Below are positions 1-5,621 of a stretch of DNA of 12,623 bases, piece by piece. The DNA comes from UBA3775 sp964584255 (GTDB taxonomy: Bacteria > Bacillota > Clostridia > Lachnospirales > Lachnospiraceae). Both the position numbers and the translations under genes were made by a program. The notes below the pieces were generated by a model. That model made no database searches. It saw only the letters and a list, made by a program, of their open reading frames with translations, and was not told where the DNA came from. The stretch covers positions 1 to 12,623 of the forward strand of contig CAZOZM010000027.1 in assembly GCA_964584255.1 (NCBI GenBank), written 5' to 3'. How positions within the stretch are numbered: the stretch's first letter is position 1; each line of letters opens with the position of its first letter.

Positions 1-81
1 CCATTTGATTTTAAAGACCTTATGGCTTTTGGTATGTTCATTCTCGCATTGCTGACATTCGTTTTTACGTTTATCAGATAA
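1..81 (+). CDS. Holin-like type I toxin, C-terminal fragment (5' end outside window)
   Basis: Reading from base 1, the plus strand gives 26 codons and then TAA at 79-81. The peptide starts PFDFKDLMAFGMFILALLTF and ends VFTFIR. It is a single hydrophobic membrane segment with an Asp/Lys-containing entry and an Arg at the end, which matches the C-terminal half of small holin-like toxins (Hol-Tox / TxpA-type, usually 30-40 residues). The start codon and ribosome binding site lie left of the window. The downstream sequence, with a hairpin around 100-132 and a CTTGTAGG-containing inverted repeat near 160-185, resembles the 3' region of such loci in Clostridia, and an antisense RNA can be drawn across it. 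In this family the peptide inserts into the membrane and is toxic when not silenced by the RNA. The family call rests on recognition of a short peptide. It is the only sense gene on the plus strand. Confidence 0.55.
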   Translation, partial: PFDFKDLMAFGMFILALLTFVFTFIR

Positions 82-94
82 TGTTTTACGCATA

Positions 95-195
95 GAAAAA
101 CCACCCCAAAACTTTGACCGGTAAAGGGTGGTAATTCTATGTTATCATTTTATTATTAGGTCAACCTACCTTGTAGGCGGTTGTTCCCTTTTCTG
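95..195 (-). ncRNA. Candidate antisense antitoxin RNA of the holin-like toxin
   Basis: A promoter on the minus strand (201-229) would start an RNA near 194-195. That RNA runs leftward through a structured segment (about 156-197) and ends at a hairpin at 100-132 followed on the minus strand by five U residues. The product would be about 100 nt. It would be complementary to the 3' untranslated part of the toxin mRNA that enters from the left, in the way RatA overlaps the 3' end of txpA in Bacillus subtilis. The ends are inferred from promoter and terminator positions only. Confidence 0.45.
96..132 (-). terminator. Intrinsic terminator of the antisense RNA
   Basis: The arms ACCACCC (100-106) and GGGTGGT (126-132) pair perfectly over 7 bp. 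On the minus strand the hairpin is followed at once by TTTTT (95-100 region). On the plus strand the following bases (AATTCTAT) are not U-rich, so the element ends minus-strand transcripts and the toxin mRNA probably continues past it. Confidence 0.55.
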
Positions 196-200
196 ACCTA

Positions 201-229
201 ACTATATCATACGCTATTCAGGATTACAA
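201..229 (-). promoter_or_regulatory. Promoter of the antisense RNA
   Basis: On the minus strand there is TTGTAA (224-229), a 17-nt spacer and TATAGT (201-206). The -35 matches the sigma-A consensus in 4 of 6 bases and the -10 in 5 of 6. It points toward the 3' end of the toxin gene, and no coding region follows it before the toxin. Confidence 0.5.
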
Positions 230-251
230 GAAAAATTCCTTTACTGATAAA

Positions 252-377
252 TTATGATGTCAATTGCAAACAATCTTTTGCTTTCTCTAAGAGCTGATTA
301 AACTGCTTTTCAGGTTTTAGGTTATGGAACATGACACTATGGATAATTTCATTTCCTTTCAAAGCGCTAAAAAACAC
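252..377 (-). CDS. Small unrecognised ORF, possible gene remnant
   Basis: A 41-codon frame runs from GTG at 375-377 to TAA at 252-254. Its peptide begins VFFSALKGNE and ends with a charged, helix-like part (LKPEKQFNQLLEKAKDCLQL). It has no convincing Shine-Dalgarno before the GTG, and an in-frame TAG lies two codons upstream. It sits downstream of the rpsI terminator, so it would need its own promoter, and none was seen. The amino-acid make-up looks protein-like, so this may be the tail of a decayed gene, but chance cannot be excluded. The rest of 230-420 shows nothing else I can support. Confidence 0.2.
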   Translation of the reverse strand: MFFSALKGNEIIHSVMFHNLKPEKQFNQLLEKAKDCLQLTS

Positions 378-423
378 TTTCTACCCAGCAAACTACTCCT
401 ATATCTCAAACTCCCTTTATAAA

Positions 424-462
424 CAAAAAACCGCAGACCCAAAGAAAACCTTGAATCTGCGG
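424..462 (-). terminator. Intrinsic terminator of the rplM-rpsI operon
   Basis: On the minus strand, 20 nt after the rpsI stop, CCGCAGA (456-462) pairs with TCTGCGG (431-437). The intervening bases continue the helix with G-U and A-U pairs to a UUUU loop, making a stem of about 14 bp. Six U residues (425-430) follow. Confidence 0.9.
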
Positions 463-482
463 AGTTATATATTGTTCTGAAA

Positions 483-878
483 TTATCTCTTTGAGAACTG
501 TGGTGCACGACGTGCTGCTTTGAGACCGTACTTCTTTCTTTCCTTCATTCTTGGATCTCTTGTTAAGAAACCTGCTTTCTTAACAACCGGACGGTTTTCA
601 GCATCTGCTACACAGAGTGCTCTTGCGATACCATGACGGATAGCACCGGCCTGACCTGTGAAGCCGCCACCCTTAACTGTTACGATAACGTCAAATTTAT
701 CATTTGTCTGTGTAAGAACAAGTGGCTGACGAACAACAACCTTTAATGTTTCAAGGCCGAAATATTCATCAATGTCTCTCTTATTGATTGTAATCTTACC
801 TGTTCCAGATACTAAATAAACTCTTGCAACGGAGCTCTTACGTCTACCTGTAGCGTAGAATTTTGTAACTTTAGCCAT
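483..878 (-). CDS. rpsI: 30S ribosomal protein S9 (uS9)
   Basis: This 131-residue protein of the 30S head matches uS9 over its full length. The N-terminus reads KFYATGRRKSSVARV, a GGGFTGQAGAIRHGIARAL core lies at about residues 70-88, and the basic tail ends in SKR, the segment that reaches the P-site tRNA. The start is the ATG of MAKVTKF, preceded by AAAGGAG at normal spacing. It is the second gene of the rplM-rpsI pair, 20 nt after the rplM stop, and is followed by a strong terminator. The length is typical and nothing unusual was seen. Confidence 0.97.
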   Translation of the reverse strand: MAKVTKFYATGRRKSSVARVYLVSGTGKITINKRDIDEYFGLETLKVVVRQPLVLTQTNDKFDVIVTVKGGGFTGQAGAIRHGIARALCVADAENRPVVKKAGFLTRDPRMKERKKYGLKAARRAPQFSKR

Positions 879-898
879 TGTATAAATCTCCTTTCAGC

Positions 899-1327
899 CT
901 AAAATTCTAATGTTTCCGGCTTCTGAGCAGCATGTGGATGCTCTGCTCCGGCGTAAACATGTAACTTTGTGATCATGCTTCTTCCAAGTGGTCCCTTTGG
1001 AAGCATTCCCTTTACTGCAAGCTCAACAACCTTCTCAGGCTTCTTTGCAAGTAATTCTGCAAGTGTTGTTTCCTTCATTCCACCCGGATAATCTGAGTGA
1101 TTGTAGTAAATCTTCTGCTGTAACTTCTTACCTGTAACGGCAATCTTGTCAGCATTGATAACGATAACATAGTCACCTGTATCAACATGTGGTGTAAAGA
1201 TTGGCTTGTTCTTTCCTCTAAGAACTGCTGCGATCTGTGATGAAAGACGACCTAAAGTCTTGCCTGTAGCATCAACTACATACCATTTTCTTTCAACGTC
1301 AGCTGTTGCTGCCATATAAGTCTTCAT
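899..1327 (-). CDS. rplM: 50S ribosomal protein L13 (uL13)
   Basis: This 142-residue early-assembly 50S protein matches uL13 throughout. It has ERKWYVVDATGKTLGRLSSQ near the N-terminus, GDYVIVINADKIAVTGKK in the core and a MLPKGPLGRSMI segment at about residues 108-119. The start is ATG AAG ACT, with GGAGG 7 nt upstream. A second ATG at codon 5 has no separate Shine-Dalgarno. It is the first gene of a two-gene operon driven by the promoter at 1406-1433. In Bacillus, L13 represses this operon through its leader RNA, and a hairpin in the 5' UTR here would fit. Confidence 0.97.
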   Translation of the reverse strand: MKTYMAATADVERKWYVVDATGKTLGRLSSQIAAVLRGKNKPIFTPHVDTGDYVIVINADKIAVTGKKLQQKIYYNHSDYPGGMKETTLAELLAKKPEKVVELAVKGMLPKGPLGRSMITKLHVYAGAEHPHAAQKPETLEF

Positions 1328-1399
1328 AGTATTTCCTCCGTTTAAAATTCCTTCTTTAAATCTAACCTGACGGACTGATTATCACATCAGTCACACACC
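1328..1399 (-). promoter_or_regulatory. Candidate L13 leader in the rplM 5' UTR
   Basis: The roughly 72-nt leader between the predicted transcription start (about 1399) and the rplM ATG carries a perfect 7-bp hairpin, GACTGAT (1386-1392 on the minus strand) with ATCAGTC (1373-1379) and a 6-nt loop. A CGTCAGG segment follows and could form an alternative pairing with CTGA in the first arm. L13 leaders are an established autoregulatory RNA class at rplM in low-GC Gram-positives. The position and architecture fit, but I could not test the covariance model. Confidence 0.5.
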
Positions 1400-1405
1400 T
1401 CTCGA

Positions 1406-1433
1406 ATTATAACAGATACCGTAATAAAGTCAA
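1406..1433 (-). promoter_or_regulatory. Promoter of rplM-rpsI
   Basis: The minus strand reads TTGACT (1428-1433), a 16-nt spacer and TATAAT (1406-1411). The -10 is preceded by TG plus one base, making it an extended -10. A/T tracts just upstream (about 1436-1464) look like an UP element. It is the strongest promoter in the window by sequence. Confidence 0.9.
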
Positions 1434-1466
1434 TACTTTTTTCAAATTTACAAAAAAATTTTTGGC

Positions 1467-1515
1467 AGTTATCTTAACAAAAGTAATCTTTTGAATTACT
1501 TTTGTTAAGATAACT
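1467..1515 (-). terminator. Long hairpin after truA, probable (perhaps bidirectional) terminator
   Basis: The arms at 1467-1487 and 1495-1515 are exact 21-bp reverse complements around a 7-nt loop. On the plus strand the hairpin is followed directly by a T-rich run (1519-1532). On the minus strand a T7 run (about 1457-1463) follows after some nine non-T bases, and an A-rich run precedes it. It sits 16 nt after the truA stop and before the rplM promoter, so ending the ecf-truA transcript is its likely role. The near-perfect U-tract placement on the plus strand is odd, because no plus-strand gene is seen here. Confidence 0.7.
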
Positions 1516-1531
1516 TAATTTTTTTATTTTT

Positions 1532-2281
1532 TCAGCTTCTTTCCGGCTCATCATAAAAGATTTCCTTCAAAAAGAGGCCGCACGCAGGTGCAGTAGGTCC
1601 TGCTTTTTTTCTGTCACATGCTTCTAAAATACCTTTACAATCTTCCGGTAAAATCTTTCCGCATCCCACATTTATCAGCGTTCCTGCCATTATCCTTACC
1701 ATGTTGTAGAGAAAGCCGTCACCATTAACTCTTATGACAATACCTTCATTGTCCTGCAGCACGTCTATAAAGAAAATCGACCTCACAGTATCCGTAATTG
1801 TCGAGCCTGCAGCCTGAAACGAGGCAAAATCATGTCTGCCCACAAAGTATTTCGCACCCTCGCGCATCTTTTCAACATCAGGCTTTTTATATGTATATGC
1901 TGAGTAACGCCTCCTTGTCGGTATCTGTATTTCCGAACAACAAACATGATATTCATATGTTTTGTTATGACACTGATAACGCGGATGAAAATCCGGCGCA
2001 ACCTCTTCGGATTTCATAATCCGCACGTCGTCTTTTAGTTTTGTATTAAGTGCATAAGCAAATCTGTCAGGCGGTATGTTGCTTTCAGTATCAAATACTG
2101 CCACATTCCCATACGCATGAACTCCTGCATCCGTTCTGCTTGCGCCTGTTACCTGTATTTCCTCTTTCAGCAACTCACTGAGTGCTTTATTCAAATCTCC
2201 TTCAACGGTTCTCTGTTCCGGCTGGAACTGCCATCCGTGAAAATCTGTTCCATCATATGCTACCGTTAATTTTATTCGCAT
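1532..2281 (-). CDS. truA: tRNA pseudouridine(38-40) synthase TruA
   Basis: The enzyme isomerises uridines 38-40 of the tRNA anticodon stem to pseudouridine. The catalytic signature GASRTDAGVHA is present, with the nucleophile Asp at about residue 51. Later family segments are KTYEYHVCC, RHDFASFQAAGS and GDGFLYNMVRIMAGTL (about residues 190-205). I chose the ATG of MRIKLTVAYDG, giving 249 residues, because GGAGG lies 5 nt before it. An ATG four codons upstream at 2291-2293 overlaps that Shine-Dalgarno. The length is normal. It is the last gene of the ecfA-ecfT-truA cluster, starting 37 nt after ecfT, and is followed by the long hairpin at 1467-1515. Confidence 0.95.
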   Translation of the reverse strand: MRIKLTVAYDGTDFHGWQFQPEQRTVEGDLNKALSELLKEEIQVTGASRTDAGVHAYGNVAVFDTESNIPPDRFAYALNTKLKDDVRIMKSEEVAPDFHPRYQCHNKTYEYHVCCSEIQIPTRRRYSAYTYKKPDVEKMREGAKYFVGRHDFASFQAAGSTITDTVRSIFFIDVLQDNEGIVIRVNGDGFLYNMVRIMAGTLINVGCGKILPEDCKGILEACDRKKAGPTAPACGLFLKEIFYDEPERS

Positions 2282-2318
2282 AAAAACCTCCATTACACAC
2301 AGCCATATGCCACTTTAC

Positions 2319-3122
2319 TCAGCCCTGTAAAATTCTGATTAAAATACAACAGGCTGCAAACATAAGAATGAATGTATATGCCGCCTTATCTCTTCCCGTA
2401 TATTTTAACGGTCTTAACCTCGTTCTGCCTTCGCCTCCATGATAACATCGTGCCTCCATCGCCTGTGCAAGGTCCAGAGCACGTCTGAATGCTGATACGA
2501 TTAACGGAATAAAAACAGGTATCATCGCCTTCGCCCTGTGAAGAATATTCCCGCTTTCAAAATCTGCGCCTCTTGCCTGCTGTGCTTTCATGATTCTGTC
2601 CGTTTCGTCTATCAGAATCGGTATAAATCTCAACGCTATCGACATCATCATCGCCATCTCATGTACCGGAAATTTCAAATGTCCCAGAGGTCTTAAAAGA
2701 CTTTCCAGACCATCAGTAATCTGATTAGGTGTCGTTGTAAAAGTAAGTACAGACGTTCCCAACATCAGCAGTATGATTCTGAAGGCAAGAAAGAATCCTC
2801 TCTTAATTCCCTCCGGTGTAATACATATAATTCCATACGAGAACAGTGCCTCTCCTCTGCCAAAAAAAATCTGGAAAGACATTGTCATTACTATGACAAG
2901 CATTACCGGTTTTAACCCCTTTAAAGCGAAACCAAATGGCACTTTTGAGATACACATCACCATAAAAAAAAGTACAAACGGCAGAATAAAACCAATGAAA
3001 CTTTTTGCAAGAAAAAGGCAGACTATATATACAAAAACTGCTGCCAGCTTTGTTCTCGGATCCAGCCTGTGAATCGGACTTGCCGCCGGATAATATTGTC
3101 CAATTGTAATATCCCTTATCAT
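2319..3122 (-). CDS. ecfT: Energy-coupling factor transporter transmembrane protein EcfT
   Basis: This membrane scaffold couples the EcfA ATPases to interchangeable substrate-binding S subunits (vitamins, metals). It has 267 residues and opens with MIRDITIGQYYPAASPIHRL, typical of the family. Hydrophobic segments lie near residues 26-57, 72-88, 108-130, 155-172 and 246-264. The two cytoplasmic coupling-helix motifs are visible: ARG at 183-185 and ARC at 224-226, the latter with Cys replacing the usual Gly, followed by YHGGEGRTR. The start is the ATG 5 nt after the ecfA stop. The best Shine-Dalgarno (AAAGGAG inside the ecfA end) is about 14 nt away, longer than ideal, so translational coupling is likely. 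No S subunit gene is present, consistent with a group II (shared-module) ECF system. Confidence 0.93.
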   Translation of the reverse strand: MIRDITIGQYYPAASPIHRLDPRTKLAAVFVYIVCLFLAKSFIGFILPFVLFFMVMCISKVPFGFALKGLKPVMLVIVMTMSFQIFFGRGEALFSYGIICITPEGIKRGFFLAFRIILLMLGTSVLTFTTTPNQITDGLESLLRPLGHLKFPVHEMAMMMSIALRFIPILIDETDRIMKAQQARGADFESGNILHRAKAMIPVFIPLIVSAFRRALDLAQAMEARCYHGGEGRTRLRPLKYTGRDKAAYTFILMFAACCILIRILQG

Positions 3123-3127
3123 CTGCT

Positions 3128-4906
3128 TTATCTAAACTCCTTTAGTATTTCCGCCTTGTTTATATACGCTTCTGTGGTTATTACATCCGCATCCACATAC
3201 GGATCTGTTGCAGCAAGACTTCTCAAGGCAGAATTTATCTGTGGAACGGACAAACCGACTCTCTCCAGCTTCTTCTCATTGTTAAATACGTTTACCGGAA
3301 GATCGTCAAAAATGATGCTTCCATCGTCCATAACAACTATTCTGTCAGCATATTTTGCAACATCTTCCATACTATGTGATACCAGAACAACACTTATACC
3401 GATCTTTTCATATATATCATATACGGCTCCAAGAATCTCATCCCTGCCAAGCGGGTCAAGTCCGGCTGTCGGTTCGTCAAGAATTATAACTTCCGGTTTC
3501 ATTGCCAATACGCCGGCAATCGTAACCCTCTTCTTTTGACCTCCCGACAGATCAAAAGGCGATTTGTTCCATTCAGATTCACTTACTCCTACAAGTTCCA
3601 GTGCTTCTTTGGCCCTCAGTTCAGCTTCTCCATCATCCAGCCCCTGATTACGCGGTCCAAACATTACATCCTTCAAGACACTCATTTCAAACAACTGATG
3701 GTCCGGATATTGAAAAACCAGTCCGACACCATTTCTTATCAGTCTTCTGTCATACCCTTCAGCCCAAACATCTTCACCGTGATAAAAAACTCTGCCGTCT
3801 GACGGCTTAATCAGTGAATCCAACAGCTGCATAAGCGTTGATTTACCGGAGCCGGTGTGACCTATTACAGCCAGATACTCCTTTTCATAAATATCCAGCT
3901 TTATATTCTTGAGAACCTTTTTGCTGAAAACGGTATTTTCATCATAAACATACGAAACATTTGACAATGAAAGTATAGGCTCTCCGTTTTTCTGCTTTGA
4001 AAAAAAATCAATCTTTTTACGCATAGGGAGCATGCTTCGATACAATCTGTCTGAAACATTTTTGAACATCAACATGCTCCTGTGGAATTCGGCATTTGTA
4101 AGGCTTATACCGAAATCCGGCAGGTTTTTGCATATAAGATAAGATATTTCTGTAACCTGTGGTACATCCAGACTAAGCTCTTTCATTCTGTCCACATTGG
4201 TAATCAATTCTCTGGGAGTACCATTTTCCGCAATTCTTCCGTCTTTCATAATTATCACCCGGTCAGCATCAACCACTTCATCCATGTGATGCGTCACCAA
4301 TATGACAGTCATGCCTGCTTCCTTATTCAGTTTTTTTATCGTATCAAGAACCTCTCTCCGTCCTATAGGGTCAAGCATTGCAGTCGGTTCATCAAGTATG
4401 ATACATTGTGGTCTCATGGCGAGAACTCCGGCTATGGCAATTCGTTGCTTCTGACCGCCTGAAAGACGATTTGGTGAGCTTTTAAGGAAATTCTGCATAT
4501 TTACACTTTTTAATGCTTCATCAACCCTGATTTTGATTTCAGAAGGCTCAACCCCGATGTTTTCCGGTCCAAACGCAACATCTTCCTCAACAACTGTCGC
4601 AATTATCTGGTTGTCAGGATTTTGAAAAACCATCCCTGCCTCAGCTCTAATCGAAAGTACATTATCTTCCAGAGACGTATCTTTTTCATTTACAAACACT
4701 TTACCCTCTGTCGGAAACAACAGACAGTTAATATGCCTTGCCAATGTAGATTTACCCGAACCGTTATGTCCGAGTATTGCAATAAATTCACCCCTGTTCA
4801 CATCGAGTGAAACCTCATCAAGTGCTGTAAAGCTCTCAATTTTTTCCGTCAATGTGTTATGGGTTTTATATTTGTGAACAAGGTTCTTTATGCTTATTAC
4901 CGCCAT
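3128..4906 (-). CDS. ecfA: Fused two-domain ECF transporter ATPase (EcfA1-EcfA2)
   Basis: This ATPase powers ECF-type uptake with EcfT. The single 592-residue frame holds two complete nucleotide-binding domains. Domain 1 has Walker A GHNGSGKST (46-54), Q-loop Gln95, signature LSGGQKQR (148-155), Walker B IILDEP (169-174) and switch His206. Domain 2 has Walker A GHTGSGKST (349-357), Q-loop Gln399, signature LSGGQKKR (453-460), Walker B IILDEP (474-479) and His511. Both look catalytically intact. The N half resembles EcfA1 and the C half EcfA2, normally two separate genes of about 280-290 codons each. They are joined by a segment at roughly 281-308. The start is ATG after GGGAGGATTT. An internal Shine-Dalgarno and ATG remain at codon 280. 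A terminator upstream (4998-5030) separates it from rplQ. Confidence 0.95.
   Translation of the reverse strand: MAVISIKNLVHKYKTHNTLTEKIESFTALDEVSLDVNRGEFIAILGHNGSGKSTLARHINCLLFPTEGKVFVNEKDTSLEDNVLSIRAEAGMVFQNPDNQIIATVVEEDVAFGPENIGVEPSEIKIRVDEALKSVNMQNFLKSSPNRLSGGQKQRIAIAGVLAMRPQCIILDEPTAMLDPIGRREVLDTIKKLNKEAGMTVILVTHHMDEVVDADRVIIMKDGRIAENGTPRELITNVDRMKELSLDVPQVTEISYLICKNLPDFGISLTNAEFHRSMLMFKNVSDRLYRSMLPMRKKIDFFSKQKNGEPILSLSNVSYVYDENTVFSKKVLKNIKLDIYEKEYLAVIGHTGSGKSTLMQLLDSLIKPSDGRVFYHGEDVWAEGYDRRLIRNGVGLVFQYPDHQLFEMSVLKDVMFGPRNQGLDDGEAELRAKEALELVGVSESEWNKSPFDLSGGQKKRVTIAGVLAMKPEVIILDEPTAGLDPLGRDEILGAVYDIYEKIGISVVLVSHSMEDVAKYADRIVVMDDGSIIFDDLPVNVFNNEKKLERVGLSVPQINSALRSLAATDPYVDADVITTEAYINKAEILKEFR
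4067..4081 (-). promoter_or_regulatory. Internal Shine-Dalgarno and ATG at the EcfA1/EcfA2 junction
   Basis: Within the fused gene the minus strand has AGGAG (4077-4081), 7 nt, then an in-frame ATG (4067-4069, codon 280). This falls at the length where a free EcfA1 ends. Initiation here would give a 313-residue protein carrying the whole second ATPase domain with an extra N-terminal stretch of about 28 residues. It is either a relic of the former gene boundary or a working internal start. Confidence 0.4.
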
Positions 4907-4997
4907 AAATCCTCCCGGGAAAACAATGCACTGCCGATTAAAACGGAATAATCCTTACTTTGACTCATAAATGAGACTTACTGTTCCGTTAATATTA
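4907..4997 (-). other. ecfA upstream region with nested inverted repeats
   Basis: The 91 nt between the rplQ terminator and ecfA hold AACGGAA (4942-4948) and TTCCGTT (4984-4990), a perfect 7-bp inverted repeat. It encloses GACTCAT/ATGAGAC (4962-4968 and 4971-4977), with one mismatch and a 2-nt centre. No strong promoter is visible. TTAACG and TATGAG at 17-nt spacing is the best pair, each matching consensus in 4 of 6 bases. The region may be a structured leader or an operator. Confidence 0.3.
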
Positions 4998-5030
4998 CAA
5001 AAAAGAGGGTGTTAAAAACTAACACCCTCT
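4998..5030 (-). terminator. Intrinsic terminator of the alpha operon after rplQ
   Basis: On the minus strand AGAGGGTGTTA (5020-5030) and its exact complement (5004-5014) form an 11-bp stem with a 5-nt loop, followed directly by a run of T residues (4999-5003). It starts 22 nt after the rplQ stop and closes the large ribosomal transcript. Confidence 0.93.
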
Positions 5031-5051
5031 CAAAATTTATTCGCTTACGAA

Positions 5052-5588
5052 TTAAACTAATTCAATAAGTACTTCCATTGCTGCGTCACCCTTACGCTGA
5101 CCAATCTTAACGATTCTGGTGTAACCACCGTTACGTCCTTCATACTTTGGAGCGATTTCATCAAAGAGTTTTGCAACAAGGTCAACTTCCTTAACAGCCT
5201 TCTTCTTGCCATTTACAGAAGTATCAACTGTCTTTGCTGTGTAAAGATAAGCCATCATCTTTCTTCTTGCGTGAAGTCTTGATGGGTTGTCCTTTTTGAT
5301 TGTCTTTTCAACTTCATCATAAACGTCAACCTTCTTGCCATCAACAACTTCCTTAACGCGCTTGCCGTCTTTATCCTTACGGGCAACCTTTGTTGTTACG
5401 GTAACAGTTTCATAATTATCTTTTTCCTTAACTGCAAGAGCAATCATACTCTCAGCAATCTTGCGGATTTCTTTTGCTTTAGCTTCAGTAGTAACCATCT
5501 TGCCATTAACTAAGAGGCTTGTAACCTGACCTCTGAGTAATGCCTTTCTCTGGTCTGCAGTTCTACTAAGTTTTCTATAGCCTGCCAT
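5052..5588 (-). CDS. rplQ: 50S ribosomal protein L17 (bL17) with internal insertion
   Basis: This 50S protein lies near the exit-tunnel side. The N-terminus GYRKLSRTADQRKALLRG and the C-terminal part YEGRNGGYTRIVKIGQRKGDA are classical bL17. The protein is 178 residues, whereas the Bacillus protein is 120. The extra length is mostly one Lys/Val/Asp-rich block at about residues 53-103, inserted where the short form goes straight from the first helices to DLHARR (here SRLHARR at 103-109). The start ATG follows AAAGGAGG. It is the last gene of the alpha operon. A small AU-rich hairpin (5604-5623) lies between the rpoA stop and the rplQ Shine-Dalgarno. Confidence 0.95.
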   Translation of the reverse strand: MAGYRKLSRTADQRKALLRGQVTSLLVNGKMVTTEAKAKEIRKIAESMIALAVKEKDNYETVTVTTKVARKDKDGKRVKEVVDGKKVDVYDEVEKTIKKDNPSRLHARRKMMAYLYTAKTVDTSVNGKKKAVKEVDLVAKLFDEIAPKYEGRNGGYTRIVKIGQRKGDAAMEVLIELV

Positions 5589-5621
5589 TTAAATTCCTCC
5601 TTTAAAACTAACTGAATAGTT

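Noticed and set aside
2282..2293. ATG at 2293 as truA start.
   Set aside because: It overlaps the GGAGG that serves the ATG at 2281, and the family begins at MRIKL.
3069..3539. A 156-codon plus-strand frame opposite the ecfA end and ecfT start.
   Set aside because: It is antisense to conserved ATPase and EcfT motifs, with a Ser/Thr/Ile-rich low-complexity composition and no recognisable family.
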